A DNA stretch of 64,000 nucleotides from contig WIXG01000316.1 in assembly GCA_009869945.1 (NCBI GenBank), positions 28,244-92,243 of the forward strand. Reading direction: 5' to 3'. Position 1 is the first letter of the stretch; each line of letters starts with the position of its first letter. This document shows, piece by piece, positions 33,909-45,109 of this stretch. Source of the DNA: Mesaphorura yosii (taxonomy: Eukaryota; Arthropoda; Collembola; Poduromorpha; Tullbergiidae). A program made the translations under genes and the position numbers. Under the pieces are notes generated by a model, which was not told the DNA's origin, did not search any database, and saw only the letters and a program-made list of their open reading frames with translations.

Positions 33909-36900
33909 ATATTTGATGTTAATTAAATGAACCCGAGCGAGCAGTCTGCTGGCATTCGTTTCCTCATTCTCATTTCCTTGGAACAGCCTGCCTTCAGCTA
34001 CTTCAGCTTCAGCCTTGAGCCGACAAGTGCAGCTGTTCGCTCGTATTTTGCCCGTCATAAACGCCAAACCCCAGAAATGTTTGTCAACATTGCGAATTAC
34101 GAGTTACTAGTTACGACAATATAAAAGCCAAGCCACTACGGCGACCGGGCCACGAGCTTTGCACTTGCTCGGCTCTTCCGAAAACACGAGAATGACAGCC
34201 TAAAACACTTTACACACGCATTTAAAAACTCGTAATCGTAATTATTATTTCCCATTATTTCTCCACGCGACACGCGCGATCAACGATCTTCATCTCATAT
34301 CATCTGCGTCTCTGATTCTGGGTGGTGCCATTCACAAATCTACGGCCTACATCACAGCTGTGGAACCGATTCAACTTAAATTACGCACATCGTTATTGCG
34401 AATCAAATATCAGCATTGGACACAGACCGCACCGCGATGAAGCTCTGGCTTGGCTTGGCGTTGGCTCGATGCCTGTCCCGTCCCATTTGCCATTGCCGTT
34501 TGCTGCTATGAAAATACGAAGACGAAGACAGACATGATGATCGTACTTTGGTAGCACTGTTGTATAAGAAAATTCGCGATTACGTTTGGGAAACAGCAAA
34601 CAAACAAGACCAAGACCAGGAACAACGACTGCATGCAACTTTATAGGCGATAGAGCAACAGATCATTGATAATCGGCACAAGTGCTACATTCCGACACCG
34701 AAAACGACCCAGTTTCGATCCTGGTGGCTTGGCTTGGTCTCATATCGTCATCGTCTTTGCTGATCTGCTGTCTTCTGCTATTGTATTATCACACCGAAAG
34801 ATAAACATCTCCCTCGCTCGCTGTCGTGTGCCTGAATCCTGGATGTGTTTTTGTTCTGACTTGACACGAATTTTAACCGGTGAAAGTGATCTTATGCGGA
34901 ATTCTTAAGACACAAGTTCAATTATTGTATTGTTTTGACATTAATTTGACAGACAGCCGTCAAGTGAAGTTAAGTGAGTGCAAGAGTGAAGTGAAAGATT
35001 CCATACGCGCGTGCGCGTGGCTGGCTGGCTGATTTGAAGTAAGTAAAGTGGAACCGACCGACTGACTGAATGAAGACTCTTTTGTGACGTGAATTAGCAG
35101 AGTAACAAATCTTATTTATGCTTTATGCAATTTCAACACCTCCACTTAGTGGATTTGGCACTTGGAGAAGCGTTCTAATTCTCTCAGGTATAAAAAAAGA
35201 TAAAAAGAAAAATGAACGAAGACAGACTGCTTCTTGTTTCCATTTTCTGTCCAAGTTTTTGTATCCAATCTTCATGCAAAATGCGAATGCCGAGACCGAG
35301 TTTCTTGAAATCTGAAAAAGCTGCTAAAAATCTCATTTCATAAACCCCATTTCAATCATCACTTGAAATTTTTCTATTTTTACAAGTAAATCAAAGATGT
35401 GTGTCGAAGATTTGCGTGGGCGTCTCGGCCACACGCAGGAAGAGGGTAATAAGGGGGGGGGGGTGATAAGTGAATCTTCTGTGTGTGTAGATTATCACTT
35501 CAAATTGAGTGCTTGTGGTTAATAAGATCCACAGTTCCAGTGTACGTGGCATTGAGATGTCAATAATTCACTGAATATGTCTTTTCAGAATTCAGAATTA
35601 GAAGATTCAGAACCGTGCTCGAGTTTCGAGTTGCGTCTACCATTCTGCCATCGTAAATCCCTCGCGAAATGTTTGACATTGAAATAACATAAATGTCTGG
35701 TGTCTGACTGACTTGCCAATTGCCATTTTTTGATTTCGAATATCATGCCCACGCCACACTACACCATTTTAGCTTGTGCCCTGCCTGGGTTTTGAATCAA
35801 TGATGATAATTATATTTAAACGCCATTTTATCATGACCTGCGTGCATTTTAATTTAGTTGAGAATTTTTGCGTGCAAATTCAAGGCGGCTTGTACTTAAA
35901 ACCCAAATCATGCGGTAGAGAAATGCACGCAAATTAGAATCCGGCGCCCGGCCAGAATTCGTTTAAGTTTAATCCTGTTCCATTTAATCTGTCGGATGGC
36001 ATGGCACGTGTCATTTCCGATTTCTGCATTGCGAACGGCATCTGAAAGAGATTGTAGTCTTGCGTCTTGCTTTGTTTATTTATTCTGTTAATTCAAAATA
36101 AACGAACTTGCAGGCTTTTAATCCAATTTATTCGTGCAGATGTAATGTAAAATGTAAGATCATTCCAATAATTTTCCTGAAGCAGCTCTGACGAGAACTT
36201 ATTAAATCTTCCGATTTCTGCAAACTCAATTGACAATTTGTCGACGACCTTCGCTTACGAGTCGTTACGTCTCCCCTTCTTTTCAATTTATGGACTACTT
36301 TTCACGCGATTTGACGCGTACGCGAAGCCATGCTGAGCCGGGTGATTTCGTGCATTAGCTCCTGTAAAATCTCAAATTAAGACCATAGCACAAAGCAAAA
36401 AATAAATTCGCAAATTGAATCAGTCTGCTTCATTACTTTAACTTTCTTTACTCTTTGCGCCACGTCACGGCAGCCCAGAGTCGCCAGAGGCGTTCATTTT
36501 AAGTAAATATTCGGTCCGGACAGGTTTTAGAATTTTAGACTCGCTAATGTACGCGCATCTTGAACCTGATTCATGATTCATCTTTTTCTTGTAATTTGCT
36601 CCTCTTTTTAGATTGCTGATGCTGAAGAACAAGACCGAAGACTGTCGATTCGCAATTTTTTTGCTTTTGCTGTCCGCGTCCCGCTGATTTCTCGCCTTGA
36701 AAAATATAGATTACGTACACTATCGTCTATCCATATCGCATCGCCTGTGCCTAACCGTTGGTTACCAAATACCAAATATACACAGAATCAGCTTCAAAAT
36801 GGTAAGTAACTGACGGGAAGACGTAGTTAGCACTTAGCACTAGACGTAGTTCATAGACTCGTGGTCTGTCTTTCAATCTTGGCTAATCTAAACTGACAAA

Positions 36901-37447
36901 ATAAGTAATTTACTTTTACTTGGCCCAAAGTAAACTGTGTGTAGTGTGTAGTTCAGTGAGTACCTCGACTGACTGGCTAACATTGTTGTTTGCTGCCTGG
37001 TTGTGACTAGTGACTGGCTATATCTCATCTCAATCTTGAATCTTCCTTCTGTGACTCCTGTCCGCCTGCCTGCACTCCTGTCCGTTTCGTTTTTGGAATT
37101 TCAAAGCAAAAACAGATGCAAAAACAAATTAGTACCTCGGCAATCTCTGATCTGGCTAGTTGACTTGAGCATGTGAGTTCGTCTTCCGCTTTCTAAACTC
37201 TCTGGAACGCTGAAAAGCCGAAATCTTGACTTGGGATCTGGTGAGAGTGCGAATTACTCGGAGTCATTAATCCCTTGCCTCTTGCCTCTAATCTTTGCGA
37301 CGTGTTCTGTGTTTCGTGTTTGTGTTCGCGAGTCTGCAAAATTGAAGCTTTGAACTTTTTCTGGTAAGAATATCGCCATGGCTGCATTGCAAATCGTAAT
37401 TAATTAAGGATTTAATTGACTGCTCTGCTTTCTGCCACTTTGTCCAG
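33909..37447. other. gene-poor upstream region of the large coiled-coil gene
   Basis: About 3.5 kb without recognisable coding sequence. Candidate noncoding exon ends are a donor at about 35039 (TTTGAA|GTAAGT) and one at 36802 (AAAATG|GTAAGT). A TATA-like TATAAAAG lies at 34121-34128. An 11-G tract lies at 35453-35463. GGCTTGGCTTGG-type motifs occur at 34447 and 34726. Confidence 0.35.
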
Positions 37448-37502
37448 GTTGTTCGATTGGAAAGGCAGCTTCGGCTGTTCTTTCTACACCTACACCATCA
37501 AC

Positions 37503-40500
37503 ATGTACTCCTCCAGCAATATGCTGAGGGCGCGGAAGAAGGATGCGAGCTTTAAACCGAATCGTATCTTGGACAAAAAGTCAAGTCGAGGAATGTTGTA
37601 CGAGAATGAAGAGCTTCGTCTTCGGACAATTCACATCAACGACGAGGTGGAGCGTGGCCATCACGACATTAAGAAGCTGAAGAAAGAGAATGACCACCTC
37701 AAACGGGAAATTTGGTACCTGCGTGACGAGTATGAGAAAATGGAGCAGAAATTCAACAAAGTCATTTCAAATCAGGATCGGCTCGCCGGAGAAAATTACG
37801 GGGAAGCCTCCGGTGGCCCCGCGTACGAACAAGATCAAGACCAAGGTTTCGCGTACGACGAAAACGGGAGCTACGTCGTAAACATGGAGGATGGGTCCCC
37901 GCCCGATCACGATCACGGTCAGGGCACGAGCCAGCAGATTCCAATGCACTTCCAACGAGGCAGCAGGCCGCTGAGTCGGAAGATCAGCGCTGCGACGACG
38001 TCTGAAAGTGTCAATTCGATGTACAGCTCGGAAGATGAAGAAATGAATTTTATGTTGATGATCGACGACGAGGGCAGTCGGTCCGCGTCCACGTCGGGGA
38101 CGGGCAATTCCTTCGCTGGGATGCAAATGCAGTTGCAGCCACAGCTCCTACCAATGGCCATGATTCAGGAGCAGCAGCAGCAGCCGGCGATTGTTGAAGA
38201 ATTCCACCACCAGCTTGTGCGAGCTGAAGTTGAGCCATTGCATCCGGTAGACGGAGACGGGGACGGACATGGAAACGGAATGATACCGTACGCGGACGAT
38301 ACAGGATACCAATCCCAGCCCTACCACCATTTCTGGCATCACATGACTTCCATCCCGCCCGAACTCGAAGACGTGAAGGAGGAAAGCGAGTCCACCAACA
38401 CCAACAACAACACGTCTCCGGCGCCCAAAGTGAATGGAATCGGCGGCGGCACTGATGTTAGCAGCCCGAGCCCGAGCCCTGCTGCTGCAGATGCCGAGGC
38501 AATGCAGCAGATAAGCAGCCCCTCTCCCAACCCGATTATCGAAATCACACCCGCAACCACTCCGACCCAGACTTCTTTGAACGCGTCGAGAGAAACAGTG
38601 CTCGAGAGCGCGTCGGCCTCGAGTTCGAAAGAGAAAACACGCACGCAGAACGTCGACGTCGAAGTTGGAGACGGAAAGAACTCAGTACAGGATCTTGGTT
38701 GCTTCACGCTAATTACGGAAAAGTTTCAAGCCACTTCGCAGGTGAAGCTGAGCAGTGACGCCGATGGCGGCGATGGCGATGCCGAAGAAATCACAATCAC
38801 AAATTCCCAGGCCAATTCCAAAGACTTGAGCAGCCAAGAAATTCACGTGCACACACGCACAAAATCAGCGAACGCGAAATGCTCGACGGCCGGGCGGCGG
38901 AGAGGAAGTGCACTTGCCCGCGGGCGAAGGAATTCATTGCATGGCCGCCGGGGTTCAGCACAAAGCACGCAGAGTCAAACATTAAGTTTTCCCAATCAAG
39001 GCAGCGGTAGGCTGATGAGTCAGTCTCCGTTTCCCTTCTTTTACCAATCCGAGCCGAGCATTGCCTCGGGCTCGTTGTCTCATTTCCTGTGTGCAGGGAC
39101 GGCTGCAGCAGCGGCGGCGGGCTTCCACGAGCACGGCCACTGCCATGGCCCGCAGGACGATGGCAGTTGCAGCTGCAGCTGTCGAAAATATTTCGACTCA
39201 TCCGGTCGAATGAATTACCAGCATCGTTCGTCGCTCGGCTCGGGTGATAAGCACGTTGTAATTGGATACGTCGAAGGCTGTGAAGGCAATGCAGGCCTTG
39301 GCCTTGGTAGTTTGGGGGTTAAAGAGATTATCGATCAATTGGAGACACAATTTGATCCCAAACTGGAGAACGTCGCAAGTGTTCGTGTCATGACCGTTGC
39401 TGCTGGTGCAAACGGGCTGATGAGGATCTTCATCGTGCTGAAGAGCGCGTCAGCTCTCAAGTTACTGCTTGAGAAAGGCTTAAGTTTAAACCTGAGCACG
39501 AACACGCAAGCGCAAGATGCGCAGCACAAGATTCCAATAAGATTGGTCGATGCAGTATCCGAGTCGTGCACCGTCGTCCTGGTCGGCCTTCCTCCTCCGC
39601 CCGAGTCTTTGCTCCTCGACACGGCGATCGTCTCCTTCCTGAACCAATACGGCCAAGTCGTGGGCCCGCTCGAACGTCGGCTCTACAAAGGCATCGACAT
39701 TTCAGAGTGTCAGATTCAAATGCATCTTGTCAGAAGTCTTCCACCGGTGCTCAACGTGCAGGGGTACGAAATTCAAGTGCAAGGCAAGAATTGTCAAAAA
39801 CAGGAACAGCTTGTCCATCAGCCACTTTCACGAACAGCGAGCGCGTCCGCGTACGTGTCGCAGTCGCCCGCTCCGTCTCCAAATGCATCTCCAAGCGTTA
39901 CTCCTCAGCAAACGCCACTTCCACAAGCAAAGGGCGGGCATGCTCACAGTGGCGTGCAGCGTTCAGTTTCGATGAGCTCCACGATTCCTGTACTGATGTC
40001 AAACGGCTACGGCGGACTCGCCCCGATGCAAATACAGGGCAACGGCAAGAACAGGAAGATTGGCATCTGTCACGACGTCCTGGAGGAGGATTTGATTCAG
40101 CAGCTCGCAGCAGCGAAAGGCGGCCCGCATACGCAAATGCACGGTGGATCTGCGATTAACCTCATCTCGAGCTCGCAGCAGCAACAACAACAACAGCAGC
40201 AAACGAGTTCCGCAAAGAAGCCTCTGACAAGACTGCCCGTTTCTTCCCCGGGGAATCTCGCCCCAGAGCACCAGCACCAGCAATATGTTAACAATTCAGG
40301 AATTCCCACGCCGGGATCCGGAACCCTGACTAGCAAGCCATTCTACCGAAGCATGAGCTTTGACCCAAGACGGAACTCGAATGCTTCACGGCAAGGGCAA
40401 GAACCTGGCCTTGTTTCGGGCATGGGGCGCCTGAGTGTGAATGAAGGGCCACCATCAGAGGGCGGCCCGGGCACGCCTGCAATGATGCGACGAGGCTACC

Positions 40501-40652
40501 AAAATCAAATGTCGACCAATTCGCAGATGTCCCAGCTAGAGAGAAACGGGAATGGGAAACTTGTTCCGAAGCATTCGACGGCCACAACAACGGCGAGCGA
40601 CGCACATAAACCGCTGCCGTGGTGTGGCTGCTGGGGAAATGGATGCCTGTGA
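37503..40652 (+). CDS. unrecognised ~1049-residue protein with N-terminal coiled coil, RRM-like folds and low-complexity linkers
   Basis: One large 3' exon begins at the acceptor CCAG (37447). The first ATG in frame is 37503, although an upstream exon could extend the N-terminus. Residues about 30-90 form a charged heptad-like helix (RTIHINDEVERGHHDIKKLK, NDHLKREIWYLRDEYEKMEQ), typical of a coiled coil. A long disordered stretch rich in Ser, Gln, Asp and Gly follows, with basic Arg/Ser patches (RGSALARGRRNSLHGRRGSA). Two beta-alpha-beta segments lie at about 583-660 and 690-760 (DKHVVIGYVEGCEG, TVVLVGLPPPPE) and could be divergent RRM-like modules. A nine-Gln run lies near residue 895. The extreme C-terminus is CGCWGNGCL, a candidate palmitoylation site. 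I do not recognise the family. Confidence 0.8.
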   Translation: MYSSSNMLRARKKDASFKPNRILDKKSSRGMLYENEELRLRTIHINDEVERGHHDIKKLKKENDHLKREIWYLRDEYEKMEQKFNKVISNQDRLAGENYGEASGGPAYEQDQDQGFAYDENGSYVVNMEDGSPPDHDHGQGTSQQIPMHFQRGSRPLSRKISAATTSESVNSMYSSEDEEMNFMLMIDDEGSRSASTSGTGNSFAGMQMQLQPQLLPMAMIQEQQQQPAIVEEFHHQLVRAEVEPLHPVDGDGDGHGNGMIPYADDTGYQSQPYHHFWHHMTSIPPELEDVKEESESTNTNNNTSPAPKVNGIGGGTDVSSPSPSPAAADAEAMQQISSPSPNPIIEITPATTPTQTSLNASRETVLESASASSSKEKTRTQNVDVEVGDGKNSVQDLGCFTLITEKFQATSQVKLSSDADGGDGDAEEITITNSQANSKDLSSQEIHVHTRTKSANAKCSTAGRRRGSALARGRRNSLHGRRGSAQSTQSQTLSFPNQGSGRLMSQSPFPFFYQSEPSIASGSLSHFLCAGTAAAAAAGFHEHGHCHGPQDDGSCSCSCRKYFDSSGRMNYQHRSSLGSGDKHVVIGYVEGCEGNAGLGLGSLGVKEIIDQLETQFDPKLENVASVRVMTVAAGANGLMRIFIVLKSASALKLLLEKGLSLNLSTNTQAQDAQHKIPIRLVDAVSESCTVVLVGLPPPPESLLLDTAIVSFLNQYGQVVGPLERRLYKGIDISECQIQMHLVRSLPPVLNVQGYEIQVQGKNCQKQEQLVHQPLSRTASASAYVSQSPAPSPNASPSVTPQQTPLPQAKGGHAHSGVQRSVSMSSTIPVLMSNGYGGLAPMQIQGNGKNRKIGICHDVLEEDLIQQLAAAKGGPHTQMHGGSAINLISSSQQQQQQQQQTSSAKKPLTRLPVSSPGNLAPEHQHQQYVNNSGIPTPGSGTLTSKPFYRSMSFDPRRNSNASRQGQEPGLVSGMGRLSVNEGPPSEGGPGTPAMMRRGYQNQMSTNSQMSQLERNGNGKLVPKHSTATTTASDAHKPLPWCGCWGNGCL

Positions 40653-40758
40653 CGTGACGTGTGACCTCGCGATTGCGAATATGAAAAGAAGATTCACATT
40701 CACTGTGAAGATATACTGAAAGCCTGCTGTTCCTGTTTTTGAATATTTTTGTGCTAGC

Positions 40759-40764
40759 AATAAA
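40759..40764 (+). terminator. polyadenylation signal of the large coiled-coil gene
   Basis: AATAAA about 107 bp after the stop codon. Confidence 0.6.
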
Positions 40765-43700
40765 ATTTCGCATCGCGAAATTATGAAAGCGTCCATTCAG
40801 CTAATTGTTTATTCACGCCAGCCTTCACGAATTTTTTACGTTTTTTTTCACCTGGCTGGTCGGCGGATTTTCATTGCGAGCCGTGAGGGTGCAGAAAGAA
40901 GCAGAGTCTCGAATTCTGGTATTCCGCAACGAAATGAACTTCACAGAACGGAGCAGGCAGCAGGAAAGCCAAAGCCAAATTTTTGTGGTGATGGTGTATT
41001 TATTTATTTATTCAATGCCATACGAAATTACATTGTGATATGATGATCAAGATATGGATTGTACCTTGTGCGCCGTATGTGTGTCATGGGCTAGGGCTGT
41101 GGTCTAATTTTAAATCTGTGCCTGCGGTACACCGAGCCTGCCATGCCGTACATCATTAATTTTCTCCACACTTTGACAGCACGCAGCGAAAATCAAAAAA
41201 TGGTACGCTTACATGTTTGATATTTTTCATTCAGAATTCCATTAAATATCAATTGTCCATCGTGGCTGACGTGATTAGGTGGCTTTTACAGTAATTGCAC
41301 TACAATTGTGATGCGATGCATTGTAATGTAATGAAAATTATCACTTCAAGACGTGAACATGAAACAAAGCGTAACAATCGACTCGACTCGACAATGACAC
41401 CGTGTCTCTTAAATGTTATTGTCAAACCTGTTTTTTAGTATCGTAGTTTTCTTTGTGTTCTATCTCGCTTCGCTCGCGTAAATGGTAAGTGGTAAATGAC
41501 AAATGAATTACGAGAGACAAAGGCAGAGAATTTCTTCTGATTTATGTCCGGGCACAAAAGACAAAAACGTGCAAGTGCGATGCAACGATGTTTTAAATTG
41601 ACGCATTACATTACAAAGTGTGTGTCTTGACCATTGCATTATTGTCATTATTTATTTAATTACAAGACAAGCTCGAATCTTTTGACATGTTTAACTTTGA
41701 CATAACAGTGCAATGTAGTGTCAGGTCGTTGTAAATGTCACGGGCAAGATTTTGCGTGCATTTTTAAGCTGTGGTCCTCCATTTTTCACAAAATTCGATT
41801 CGATTACGAAACTGAGGGTTAAACTCATTCTAAAATTACGTGCAATTGTCTCAGCTCTCAAGTTTGCTCTGTATTTAATTACTCAAGACCTTGAGTGACT
41901 TGAATCTTATCTCTTACATCGATACTAACACGAGACAAGAGACGCGGAACACGATTTCCGACTTATCCTTCATTAACGAGATCATGTAGCCGGCCCTTAT
42001 CGACAAGTTGGAGTGAGACAGGCTTTTGTACGCCTGTACGTGTCTTTGCCCATTCTAGAACTCCAGCATCAATTCAGGCCGGGCCAGGCAATAATGCTAG
42101 AGTGAGAGAAAGGAGTCAGCAGTCAAGGTGAGGTGCAGTGAAATTTATTACCTCACCTCACCTTCGCTATCAGCACAACAGGGCAGAGAAGAGCAAAGTG
42201 GCTCGTTAATTCACTACGCGCACCGTCGTCCCCGCGTACGCGTACAAGAAAAGTTTTGTTTCACAGCCACCACGACGGAATTAAGTTTTGCTGGAGCTAC
42301 ACGTGTGGTCCAGCAATTATTTTCAAAGACACAACCCTTCCCGTTCAGTTCAGAGCAGTGCACTTTACATGGGTAATTTGCTCCGTACTTGTACATACTT
42401 CTACTTGTAGCACTCATATTTGATTTAGTGTTGGCTCAGGCACAAAACACGGCGCAAGTGCACGAAGCATTTATCACCGTGTGATTATTATGCTCAAATT
42501 GAGATTATTATTATTATTGCTTTTCCTCATAGTATTTCGTACTCTCGCATAAATTTTAAAATACGCGTACGTACTCAAATCCACAATTCACACCAAAGCA
42601 AAGCAACGTGTGGGTCCAAGTCCAAGTCAAGTCATACTCATAAACACGTATGTAAATATAATTGTCTGTCAAAATTATTGCATACAGTTTGTATACACAA
42701 CTGGCTGGCTCATTGAAGATTGAAAAGGCTATCATGCTCCACGCTCCACGACGAAAATGGCCAAAGAACATAAAACGCGATGGCGATGTAATCTCAGCCG
42801 TGGCCGTGGCGTGTCATAAAAGTTTCGCATGCACGCGCTCGTACGCATAGGCTTTTTAAAGAGAAAAATTAAAATCTCATTTAAAAATAATAAAACGCTA
42901 CAAAGAGTTTTACTCGGAAGAGTTTTTAATGAAAATCATTGTCAAGTGCTCTTGGCGTTGCATTTCTTTTCCATTTAATTCTCATTTCGGGCGGACGCGA
43001 CTGAAGATGACGTGATGTCAACTCGAATGTTGAACTTGAACTTGACAATAAAGGCCGGCCGTTCGAGTCGAGTCGAGTCGCGCTCGCACTGCTGCGTTGG
43101 AGGGCTTTCGATTAATATTTGCGTAGGAAATGCACAACACGGCACAGCGAAAATTTTATTCATAATTTCTCCTGCACTGCAGTGAACTCGAGATCAAGTC
43201 GACGTCTTCTCTTCAACGGCCAGACTCAAAAGTCATTTTTATTTTGACTCAGCAACAGCGACAAGTTAAACGTGAGTTACGAAGGCGAAGGCGAAAGGCG
43301 AGAGAACCGGACTGACACGAAGGGGGGTCATCCAAAATGCTGCTTGGCTCTATGGTCATGGCTTCGTGGTTCAAGTATTTTCACTTCACATTGAAATTGA
43401 AATCTGAAAGAATAACATTTACTCGACGAGCCATAATATTACGTAACAAGTCATTACGTTTTACGTGGCCCGTACCTTTTGGAACCCAAAATCCAGCCGT
43501 TGAACCATTCATGAGCTCTGAAGACTTTTGCACTCCAATATTGCACTGCATCGCATTAAATGCAGCAGAACAATTCACATTATCAACAATACAAAATACA
43601 AATACGGAAAAACTACGCCATAAACTTGTCTCAGCCTCTCGCATATTCCCTTCAGTATTCACTATTCACTTTCTTACTTCGTCTTCTGAGAGTGAGTTAG

Positions 43701-45109
43701 TCTTCTTCCAAGTGTGAGTCGGCCTTCCTGCGTGTATTTTTAGGACGCCAGGTCATGCTGAGGTTCAAATCCTTTCTTAACCATCCAAGTCATAATATTT
43801 TAAAACCAAGAACAGGAACAACACCGTGACTCAGGGCCAGGGCCAACCTCTAACACTTACCGTATCCATTTTATTGCTGAAGGAGAGTGATTAATACTTC
43901 AACATGTGTTGGAAATACGAAATACGAAAGAAATTTGAATCTTCAAGATTCCGTCGTTAAAATCCCGTCGAGCACCCAACCAAAAGAGATTACGTGCGCC
44001 CGCGTCCGCATCCCGCAGAGATAAAAATTGGAAGACGGGCCCGAGCTGAGCCCGAAATATGACTAATTTCTGTCTACCGTGCCCAAATTTGGAGTCCGGA
44101 CACTTTTCTCATGTAAAGACAAGACAGCAAAGAGAGACAGAGAAGCAGGAAGTGGAAACTTGTACTTGATTACGCTTACGAGTGTCACAGTCACTTAATT
44201 ACTGGTGACAAATGACAAGAATTGAAATATCTCCAACATTCATTTCATAATATCCATACTCGTACAGTAATTATGAGGAACAAGAGGATAATTTGAAAAT
44301 GAATGCTACAATGATGAAAGCACTCATGCATGGATGGATGGGACTTGTCGCTAGTAGTTTCACTGGCATTGACTCTGACGCTGGCTTGGCTTGCTTGTTT
44401 TGTCTAAAAATTCAAAGCCTGTAGTAAATTCTGGCGACGACAACCACGACGGCGATTTGTATTAGTAGGCTGAGTAGTTCCAAGAGCGAAGAGCACAGCA
44501 GTAAAGTAAAGTGAATGAAAATGATGATGATCATCATCATCGCAGAGTAGTTTGTGTGTTTTTGAATCTGGTGCGTTCAGATGCACTCACGAACAGGAAA
44601 ACTAAACTAGCAGAGCCAGAGCACAGAAGTTTGTTGAGTTATGCGTGAGTACATCACGACTGTGCTCAGAGGGGAAGAAATTCATGTTCAGAAATCTCGT
44701 GTTTCATTTCCAGCTTTCCTCATCTCGTCGATTCGACAGTCTAGCCAGTCGAGTTCAGCCTTTCGCTCCTGAAACAACGCGTACGCTCCGCGATCAGTGT
44801 CGTGCCGGTTTTCGTGTTTTGGGCTCAAAACGTGCTCGTGTACTCGAACGTGGACGTAAACGTGCTCACAACGGAATCGGAATTTGAGACTGCTCTCTCG
44901 AGAGAAGAGAAGCCCGAGCCCGACACAAAATTGTGGTGGATCGGTGGACGGAACCGAGCAATCAACTAAACTGTCAAGTGAGTGAGTGCACGCATGTGGT
45001 CTGGTCAAGTTTCGGCTGCGTCGTTGTGCCGAAGCATTAAACATTAGAGTGCGGTGCGGTGAATTCCTGCCACTTCCAAATTCTCGGCTCCCGTCGACAG
45101 ACAGATAAG
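40765..45109. other. long noncoding stretch
   Basis: No family-like exon is visible. The end at 45109 looks like a 5' UTR exon end (GATAAG|GTAAGC), perhaps a first exon of the gene whose coding part starts at 61200. A 20-bp perfect palindrome lies at 44521-44540. Confidence 0.35.
44521..44540. repeat. 20-bp perfect palindrome built from ATG/CAT triplets
   Basis: Four ATG-type triplets meet their complement with no spacer (ATGATGATGATCATCATCAT). It may simply be two facing microsatellites. Confidence 0.8.

Noticed and set aside
36799-36801. ATG at the end of an upstream exon as start of the 1049-residue protein
   Set aside because: Splicing from this ATG into the exon at 37448 gives the wrong phase and a quick stop, so the ATG at 37503 was preferred.
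40632-40652. CaaX-type prenylation box at the end of the large protein
   Set aside because: The ending NGCL places Cys second from last, so it is not a CaaX box; palmitoylation is only a guess.
43761-43772. tRNA B-box-like GGTTCAAATCC
   Set aside because: No A box at the right distance upstream, and flanks do not fold into a cloverleaf.
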